Shown here piece by piece: positions 55,234 through 64,000 of a stretch of DNA of 64,000 nt. Position 1 is the stretch's first letter, and the number at the start of each line of letters is the position of its first letter. Location: assembly GCA_910589415.1 (NCBI GenBank), contig OU342631.1, positions 58,680,598-58,744,597 on the forward strand, in the 5' to 3' direction. The position numbers and the translations under genes were made by a program. The DNA is from Malachius bipustulatus. Lineage: Eukaryota; Arthropoda; Insecta; Coleoptera; Melyridae. The notes below the pieces were generated by a model. It searched no databases, was not told the DNA's origin, and saw only the letters and a program-made list of their open reading frames with translations.

Positions 55234-57972
55234 TTATATCGATGGTTGTTTGACAAATGAGCGTAAGCGACAGATGGGCAATTTTACAGAAATCGTCTTT
55301 TTTTTAAGTTAGGATGATAATTTTTTGGAAATAGTTATATTTGAAGGTTTTGCAGCGTTATTTTTTCCTTCTTCATCAGTCTCGGCTAAAGTATCTGGTA
55401 TGGCATTCTTTCCGGCAAGAGTCTTGTATTCGTTCCAATATCGTTGAGGTATGGCATGTTTTGCGCACAACTCCAATAGATCTTTCAACTTCAACGCAGA
55501 AATCTCCAAAGTAGACTGATACAAAGGAGTACTGACTACTTTTGTCCCTTTGTTTGATCTTTTATCTGAAAATGAAAATTAGCTGTATTTATGAAAGATA
55601 ATAATAATTATTATGTTAACAACCTTAACGTATTGGTCGGACACAAGAAGTCGGCAAAAAAAATTCTTCAGCGGTCTCGGAATAAGAATATTTTATCTTT
55701 AAGATATCCTCGCCTTTTTGTAAACAAGCTGTTCTCAATTGACTGATTTGAAATTTTCGCCCGTCATTTGTTTTATTAATAATGTGTGGTAACAAATTCT
55801 GAGCTGTTGTTTTCCAATCTACCAAATTCAGAATGTTTCATGGGAATTACTTCGAAAGGTCGTGGATATAAGTTTGCCCAGGAAGAAGGAATGTTATTTT
55901 TATATGATGTATGTTCTTTGATAGCTTTAAAAATTTATATAACATAGCCAACATGGCTCTATTCTTGTTTTGACCAGCACAACTGTCGCAGTATAGAGCA
56001 ACTGCTTTAACATTGTTTCTGTGATCAACTTCTTCTAAATATTTATTAATGATCGTGCATATTTCATTGGAACCACGATTGCCGTCACTTTCACCCCATA
56101 GATAACAGAAACCGTTTCTCGTTCCACTCTCATATACAGTTTCGTTGTACATAGCGTACTTTCGTGAATAATATAAGAGCATATTGTTGCCATGAGGTGT
56201 GTTCAAGACTTTTTGTAAATCAAAGCTTGCGCACACGAAACTATTCTCTTTCTTCGCCACTTTCTGATCTGAAAGAAATAATTTTTTGCTCGCCTCTTTA
56301 TCTTTCATATGCTTTTCGTAACATTCTACCTCCTCTTCAGTAAATTTGATTCCTGCATCCTTTCTTGTTTCACAAGTAGTGCACTTGTCTTTTTTTGGAA
56401 GATGAAAACCAATGTTGAAGTTGCAATTGAAAATCTTTCGAAATACTCTCTCAGATACTTTGGTTTTGGTGTTGTGAATTTGCAATTGTTCTTTTACAAA
56501 TATTCTATACAAAAAAGACACATTTCTCATATCAGAAGGCAGGCATTTTTTTGATGTACTAGCTCTACAGTAGTGAGAGGGAACGGCCGGAAGCTTTTTT
56601 ATAAAATCATGAACAGATTTTTTGTCTTCAAGCTTTGTCTTATGGGGTGGATCATGTTTTCCTCTCTGATCAGTTTTGGCAAAAGCATCAGTGACAGCAT
56701 TGGTTTTTGTATATCTCAATGTCATTTGCGATATGGACAACGTTTTTAAAAGGAATTTTTGACAAACTTCCACTTCTGTTCCACTCCACGAAATAAAGTA
56801 CTTGAAAGTTCTATTCCTTCTACTCGCAACACTATCTGCCCGTCTTCGTTTAACATCAACTTCTTTTATGCATGCTAAAAGTCAATCATGTTGCCTTTGA
56901 TGACTGCCTAAGCTCCAATAAAATTCAAAGATATCGAGACGCTGTTGCTCTGTAAATTTTTTGGCACATGCATTTTGGCAAGCTTTATTTTTGCATGGAT
57001 TATCCTGAATCGTTTTCATTGCACCAAAAAGTTTTTCAGACTTTCGTATTTTTTTTTGCAAAGTTTTTTCTTGTTTCTAATGCTTGATTCTCCTACGATA
57101 TTTTTATCTTTTTCTAAAGCAGTTTCTGAATCGGAAGTCGAAAAAAAGAAATCTGAATCTTTGCTCTCGTGGAAAGAATAATCTGAGTCGAATCTTTTCA
57201 ATTTTTTACTTTTTTGAAGAAGTTGCATTTCGGGTTCCTCTGATCCTGAACTAGATGTACTATCATAATCTACCAGCTTTAACTGTTTTTTTCAGCAGTT
57301 TTTACATGTTCCTCATAGTTTTGGTCCATACAGAATAAGTCTTCAAAATTTGTCTCTGCTGCTACTTCTGTAGGTTCATTTTCCAAGAGAATAATTGGCA
57401 AATTTTCAATGTCAAATAATATACCTGACAGCTTCTGACTATTATTCTCGGACGTTGTATTATTATTAATTGGATTTACTAGGTCAGAATTCAGGGTCAT
57501 GCTAGTGTGTGCAGTAATAGTTTCCATATCACTATCAGCATTATTGGTCACAAGTTCTTTGGAATGACTTACATTTTCCGGTTTATTAATTTTTAAAAAG
57601 TTTTGAGAACTATTTGAAACATTTTCACAGCTAGTAGATGTTTTTAATTCTACTTGTTTCTGGTTTTGCTGAGTTGCCATTAATGCAATCTTATAACCTC
57701 TTGAAGACAACATCATCTACAATCGTTTAAATATTAGAGTTTCTTGATAATAATACATCGTTGCTTACGATAATTTTGTACAAGTTTTCACTAGCTGCTC
57801 ACAAAACTCGTCGCTTACGTTAATGATAAAACCGATATATTGAAATAACGGATTGCATTTGACATAAGATGTTTTGTGGCTGCAGTTCAACACAAGGAAA
57901 CGTATAGACCAAACATCCTCAAAATGGCATTTTTGTCGCTTACGATCATTTGTCAAACAAACATCGATATAA
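55234..57972 (-). mobile_element. TIR transposon with an uncharacterised transposase-like gene
   Basis: Left end TTATATCGATGGTTGTTTG continues GACAAATGAGCGTAAGCGACA; the right end (57972 downward) mirrors it with two changes in the first 39 bp. The end is partly palindromic (TATCGATG/CATCGATA), so the target duplication (TA or TATA) cannot be fixed. TCGCTTACG-type motifs recur at 57758, 57810 and 57934 inside the right end. It encloses a single degenerate gene. Confidence 0.75.
55309..57716 (-). pseudogene. DUF7869-like transposase candidate, degenerate
   Basis: N-part (57716-57279) is Ser/Asn-rich and acidic. After a frameshift in an A7 run (57286-57292) it continues through DSDYSFHESKDSDF, then a Cys motif (CKNKACQNACAKKF), QQRLDIF, WSLGSHQRQ, an in-frame TGA (56882-56884), VKRRR and RRNRTFKYFI. 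The best frame (56773-55847, 308 aa) has KKDKCTTCE, FDLQKVLNTPHG, YNETVYE, GFCYLWGE and YCDSCAGQNKNRAML. The GHT...DSxH block that normally follows is mostly deleted, with another shift near 55822, then DWKTTAQNLLP, a 64-bp intron (55566-55629) and a C-terminus ending YWNEYKTLAGK. Family name from memory; biochemical role not established. At least three lesions: inactive. Confidence 0.75.
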
Positions 57973-60900
57973 AGGTCGAGATTTCCCAATCGCTAATTAG
58001 CGATTATTAAATAAGCCTCTTAAAAAGAGCAGGTTAACGTAAGACTCGGACATACTTCGTTGTTCTAACACATTGGGTCCATTGCGATTTGGGCTCCAAA
58101 GCTTTATTAATACGATCTCTGTATGCTCTTAATGATGCGATTTCTAATCAACCGAAGGCAACTCAGAAGCTGTCATTCAGGAACTTATAGTCTATGTTAG
58201 AGAGAAAAAGTGACAATTGTTTTTGGTACGTCTTCAATTCCTAACAGAATTACTCACTTGTTCTATTACCGGGAACTGAGCTAACAGTAAGAAAATTGCA
58301 AACAGAAGACGATTCAAGGTTTAACCAATCCAGAACCAACAAAGCAAATGTGAACTGCTAACAACAGAAATCTTGAGTCTTAAGAAGAATTAATGAACAT
58401 AGGTAGTCCATCTAAACATCCATGCAAATTTCATACCTAGCAGAAGATCATCCAAATCCTGCCAAATCAATAATTTACTGAACCCAATGGTGGCACCTGC
58501 TATGAGTAGGTCCCTACTTTAGTGAAATTTCCTACCTACGATCAGCTGCCAAAAGAATAAATTAAAATTAGTAACATTTTCATGTCGATCGAGGAGTTTT
58601 TAGAAGTTTAATTCAAACAAAATAACAAAAAATTAAAAATCAAGTTTTTAAATACATGTCTTGCAAAACGTATCAGATTTCGTCGGACTAGTGAGTAGGT
58701 GCATTGTCTTCTAGGGTTTCTGCATTCTCTTCAAAAATTCCATTGGAATTATTGTAATTGTTGTAAATGGATTTTTCAATCTGTCGGGCAATAAAGTTTA
58801 TTATTATTATTATATAAAGGGGGAGATTTCCTAGTCGCTAATTAGCGATTATCAAATAAGCCTCTTTAAAAGAGCCGGTTAACGTAAGACTCGGACATAC
58901 TTCGTTGTTCTAACACATTGGGTCCATTGCGATTTGGGCTCCAAAGCTTTATTAATACGATCTCTGTATGCTCTTAAGGATGCCACTTCTAATCAACCGA
59001 AGGCAACTCAGAAGCTGTCATTCAAGAACTTATAGTCTATGTTAGAGATAAAAAGTGACAATTGTTTTTGGTACGTCTTCAATTCCTAACAGAATTACTC
59101 ACTTGTTCTATTACCAGGAACTGAGCTAACAGTAAGAAGATTGCAAAGAGAAGACGATTCAAGGTTTAACCAATCCAGAACCAACAAAGCAAATGTGCAC
59201 TGCTAACAACAGAAATCTCGAGTCTTAAGAAGAATTAATGAACATAGGTAGTCCATCTAAACATCCATGCAAATTTCATACCTAGCAGAAGATCATCCAA
59301 ATCCTGCCAAATCAATAACTTACTGAACCCAATGTTGGCACCGAATGTCCGTGTCTTAATAAAAGCTTCATAACATTGGTTTTAGGCGAGTGGTATTTAA
59401 AAATCTAAGCAAACACGTTGTTGCTATTTGTTTATATTGTCACCTGGGAAAGGGGGGGGGGGTGATGGAGGGTAGAGGAGGTCCTCCTTGTTCTCTTCTC
59501 TTGAAAAAATTGTCTGAAGTGCGGCAAGTGCTATTACCACAACCACACATTGAACTATTCTGCTATGAGTAGGTAGTCCCTACTTTGGTGAAATTTCCTA
59601 CCTACGACCAGCTGCCAAAAGAATAAATTAAAATTGGTAACATTTTCATGTCGATCGAAGAGTTTTTAGAAGTTTAATTCAAACAAAATAACAAACAATA
59701 AAAAATCAAGTTTTAAAATACATGTCTTGCAAAACGTATCAGATTTCGTCGGACTAGTGAGTAGGTGCATTGTCTTCTAGGGTCTCTGCATTCTCTTCAA
59801 CAGTTCCATTGGAATTATTGTAATTGTTGTAAATGGATTTTTTAATCTGTTGGGCAATAAAGTGTATTATTATTATTATTATTATTATATAAAGGGGGAG
59901 ATTTCCTAGTCGCTAATTAGCGATTATTAAATAAGCCTCTTAAAAAGAGCCAGTTAACGTAAGACTCGGACATACTTCGTTGTTCTAACACATTGGGTCC
60001 ATTGCGATTTGGCCTCCAAAGCTTTATTAATACGATCTCTGTATGCTCTTAAGGATGCCACTTCTAATCAACCGAAGGCAACTCAGAAGCTGTCATTCAA
60101 GAACTTATAGTCTATGTTAGAGAGAAAAAGTGACAATAATTGTTTTTGGTACGTCTTCAATTCCTAACAGAATTACTCACTTGTTCTATTACCCGGAACT
60201 GAGCTAACAGTAAGAAAATTGCAAACAGAAGACGATTCAAGGTTTAACCAATCCAGAACCAACAAAGCAAATGTGAACTGCTAACAACAGAAATCTTGAG
60301 TCTTAAGAAGAATTAATGAACATAGGTAGTCCATCTAAACATCCATGCAAATTTCATACCTAGCAGAAGATCATCCAAATCCTGCCAAATCAATAATTTA
60401 CTGAACCCAATGTTGGCACCGAATGTCCGTGTCTTAATAAAAGCTTCATAACATTGTTTTTAGGCGAGTGGTATTTAAAAATCTAAGCAAAGACGTTGTT
60501 GCTATTTGTTTATATTGTCACCTGGGAAAGGGGGGGGGGGGTGATGGAGGGTAGAGGAGGTCCTCCTTGTTCTCTTCTCTTGAAAAAATTGTCTGAAGTG
60601 CGGCAAGTGCTATTACCACACATTGAACTATTCTGCTATGAGTAGGTCCCTACTTTGGTGAAATTTCCTACCTACGACCAGCTGCCAAAAGAATAAATTA
60701 AAATTAGTAACATTTTCATGTCGATCGAAGAGTTTTTAGAAGTTTAATTCAAACAAAATAACAAACCATAAAAAATCAAGTTTTAAAATACATGTCTTGC
60801 AAAACGTATCAGATTTCGTCGGACTAGTGAGTAGGTGCATTGTCTTCTAGGGTTTCTGCATTCTCTTCAACAATTCCATTGGAATTATTGTAATTGTTGT

Positions 60901-63900
60901 AAATGGATTTTTCAATCTGTTGGGCAATAAAGTGTATTATTATTATTATTATTATTATATAAAGGGGGAGATTTCCTAGTCGCTAATTAGCGATTATTAA
61001 ATAAGCCTCTTAAAAAGAGCCGATTAACGTAAGACTCGGACATACTTCGTTGTTCTAACACATTGGGTCCATTGCGATTTGGGCTCCAAAGCTTTATTAA
61101 TACGATCTCTGTATGCTCTTAATGATGCCACTTCTAATCAACCGAAGGCAACTCAGAAGCTGTCATTCAAGAACTTATAGTCTATGTTAGAGAGAAAAAG
61201 TGACAATTGTTTTTGGTACGTCTTCAATTCCTAACAGAATTACTCACTTGTTCTATTACCGGGAACTGAGCTAACAGTAAGAAAATTGCAAACAGAAGAC
61301 GATTCAAGGTTTAACCAATCCAGAACCAACAAAGCAAATGTGAACTGCTAACAACAGAAATCTTGAGTCTTAAGAAGAATTAATGAACATAGGTAGTCCA
61401 TCTAAACATCCATGCAAATTTCATACCTAGCAGAAGATCATCCAAATCCTGCCAAATCAATAATTTACTGAACCCAATGTTGGCACCGAATGTCCGTGTC
61501 TTAATAAAAGCTTCATAACATTGTTTTTAGGCGAGTGGTATTTAAAAATCTAAGCAAAGACGTTGTTGCTATTTGTTTATATTGTCACCTGGGAAAGGGG
61601 GGGGGGGGGGGATGGAGGGTAGAGGAGGTCCTCCTTGTTCTCTTCTCTTGAAAAAATTGTCTGAAGTGCGGCAAGTGCTATTACCACACATTGAACTATT
61701 CTGCTATGAGTAGGTCCCTACTTTAGTGAAATTTCCTACCTACGACCAGCTGCCAAAAGAATAAATTTAAATTGGTAACATTTTCATGTCGATCGAGGAG
61801 TTTTTAGAAGTTTAATTCAAACAAAATAACAAAAAATTAAAAATCAAGTTTTTAAATACATGTCTTGCAAAACGTATCAGATTTCGTCGGACTAGTGAGT
61901 AGGTGCATTGTCTTCTAGTGTTTCTGCATTCTCTTCAAAAATTCCATTGGAATTACTATATTTGTTGTAAATGGATTTTTCAATCTGTTTGTCAATAAAG
62001 TGTATTATTATTATTATTATATAAAGGGGGAGATTTCCCAATCGCTAATTAGCGATTATCAAATAAGCCTCTTAAAAAGAGCCGGTTAACGTAAGACTCG
62101 GACATACTTCGTTGTTCTAACACATTGGGTCCATTGCGATTTGGGCTCCAAAGCTTTATTAATACGATCTCTGTATGCTCTTAATGATGCCACTTCTAAT
62201 CAACCGAAGGCAACTCAGAAGCCGTCATTCAAGAACTTATAGTCTATGTTAAAGAGAAAAAGTGACAATTGTTTTTGGTACGTCTTCAATTCCTAACAGA
62301 ATTACTCGCTTGTTCTATTACCAGGAACTAAGCTAATAGTAAGAAGATTGCAAACAGAAGACGATTCAAGGTTTAAACAATCCAGAACCAACAAAACAAA
62401 TGCGCACTGCTAACAACAGAAATCATGAGTCTTAAGAAGAATTAATAAACAAAGGTGGTCCATCTAAACATCCATGCAAATTTCATACCTAGCAGAAGAT
62501 TATCCAAATTCTGCCAAATCAATAATTTTCTGAACCCAATGTTGGCACCTGCTATGAGTAGGTCCCTACTTTAGTGAAATTTCCTACCTACGATCAGCTG
62601 CCAAAAGAATAAATTAAAATTGGTAACATTTTCATGTCGATCGAGGAGTTTTTAGAAGTTTAATTTAAACAAAATAACAAAAAATTAAAAATCAAGTTTT
62701 TAAATACATGTCTTGCAATACATATCAGATTTCGTTGGACTAGTGAGTAGGTGCATTCTCTTCTAGGGTTTCTGCAGTCTATATAAAGGGGGAGATTTCC
62801 TAGTCGCTAATTAGCGATTATTAAATTAGCCTCTTAAAAAGAGCCGGTTAACGTAAGACTCGGACATACTTCGTTGTTCTAACACATTGGGTCCATTGCG
62901 ATTTGGGCTCCAAAGCTTTATTAATACGATCTCTGTATGCTCTTAATGATGCGATTTCTAATCAACCGAAGGCAACTCAGAAGCTGTCATTCAGGAACTT
63001 ATAGTCTATGTTAGAGAGAAAAAGTGACAATTGTTTTTGGTACGTCTTCAATTCCTAACAGAATTACTCACTTGTTCTATTACCGGGAACTGAGCTAACA
63101 GTAAGAAAATTGCAAACAGAAGACGATTCAAGGTTTAACCAATCCAGAACCAACAAAGCAAATGTGAACTGCTAATAACAGAAATCTTGAGTCTTAAGAA
63201 GAATTAATGAACATAGGTAGTCCATCTAAACATCCATGCAAATTTCATACCTAGCAGAAGATCATCCAAATCCTGCCAAATCAATAATTTACTGAACCCA
63301 ATGGTGGCACCTGCTATGAGTAGGTCCCTACTTTAGTGAAATTTCCTACCTACGATCAGCTGCCAAAAGAATAAATTAAAATTAGTAACATTTTCATGTC
63401 GATCGAGGAGTTTTTAGAAGTTTAATTCAAACAAAATAACAAAAAATTAAAAATCAAGTTTTTAAATACATGTCTTGCAAAACGTATCAGATTTCGTCGG
63501 ACTAGTGAGTAGGTGCATTGTCTTCTAGGGTTTCTGCATTCTCTTCAAAAATTCCATTGGAATTATTGTAATTGTTGTAAATGGATTTTTCAATCTGTCG
63601 GGCAATAAAGTTTATTATTATTATTATATAAAGGGGGAGATTTCCTAGTCGCTAATTAGCGATTATCAAATAAGCCTCTTAAAAAGAGCCGGTTAACGTA
63701 AGACTCGGACATACTTCGTTGTTCTAACACATTGGGTCCATTGCGATTTGGGCTCCAAAGCTTTATTAATACGATCTCTGTATGCTCTTAAGGATGCCAC
63801 TTCTAATCAACCGAAGGCAACTCAGAAGCTGTAATTCGAGAACTTATAGTCTATGTTAGAGAGAAAAAGTGACAATTGTTTTTGGTACGTCTTCAATTCC

Positions 63901-64000
63901 TAACAGAATTACTCACTTGTTCTATTACCAGGAACTGAGCTAAGAGTAAGAAGATTGCAAACAAAATACGATTCAAGGTTTAACCAATCCAGAACCAACA
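57971..64000. repeat. Tandem satellite array, units of 762-1075 bp
   Basis: Seven unit starts at AAAGGGGGAGATTTCC-type sequence: 57971, 58816, 59891, 60961, 62023, 62785, 63630 (the last cut by the window). Lengths are 845, 1075, 1070, 1062, 762 and 845 bp. Each unit opens with a palindrome TCGCTAATTAGCGA and ends with CAATAAA and a TTA microsatellite. The long units carry an extra block of about 230 bp with a G-run (about 59340-59568); the 762-bp unit lacks the microsatellite end. Units 1 and 6 are nearly identical and 4814 bp apart. No ORF is conserved across units. Confidence 0.9.

Noticed and set aside
57971..64000. CRISPR-like or gene-family array
   Set aside because: Repeat units of about 1 kb with no spacers and no conserved frame; a eukaryotic satellite.

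Overview
This window looks like nuclear DNA of an insect (an inference; order not determined). It is AT-rich, has GT-AG introns of more than 10 kb, is packed with nested transposable elements, and carries two recognisable nuclear genes for mitochondrial proteins. No prokaryotic operon, phage or CRISPR structure was seen.

Host genes. Three phase-0 exons on the + strand (ending at 53; 14252-14548; 26296-26442 with the stop) belong to one chaperonin-10 (Hsp10/GroES) gene. The middle exon is 297 nt. It encodes the C-terminal half of one Hsp10 unit joined in frame to the N-terminal half of the next, so the gene is built to make at least a tandem double Hsp10, and skipping the exon would give an ordinary single unit. 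Downstream on the - strand lies a compact NDUFA7 (complex I B14.5a) reading frame, 29240-29551.

Intron 1 (54-14251) holds foldback MITEs, a 5'-truncated LINE (about 3620-9402) interrupted by a four-deep stack of insertions, a solo LTR (9808-11890, TSD ACTT) and a mariner-type MITE with another element inside it. Intron 2 (14549-26295) holds several MITEs, a solo LTR (16691-17861, TSD ATAA), a second LTR-like region ending at 19207, and a DD41D mariner-type element (19530-25902). The mariner is interrupted by a LINE fragment and by a gypsy-type LTR element whose LTRs look the same. The two LTR regions each carry a TATA box followed by an array of short stem-loops. Stems differ while the 7-nt loop is conserved (GNRNTGA type on the - strand); I know of no description of this.

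The 27-54 kb part is intergenic or intronic for unseen genes and almost wholly mobile: giant foldbacks (37353-38535, 38676-39651), piggyBac-, hAT- and mariner-type MITEs, an apparently intact DD82E (Sailor-like) transposase gene inside TIRs (43644-46349), LINE fragments, and a miniature LTR element (52165-52842) whose LTRs contain a tRNA-like sequence with Pol III A and B boxes.

The right end (57971-64000) is a tandem satellite with units of 762-1075 bp and signs of a higher-order repeat. Next to it, and inserted into a piece of the same repeat, is a TIR-bounded element (55234-57972) carrying a damaged gene of an uncharacterised transposase-like family (resembling DUF7869 proteins). All assignments come from reading sequence and translated frames; no database search was possible.
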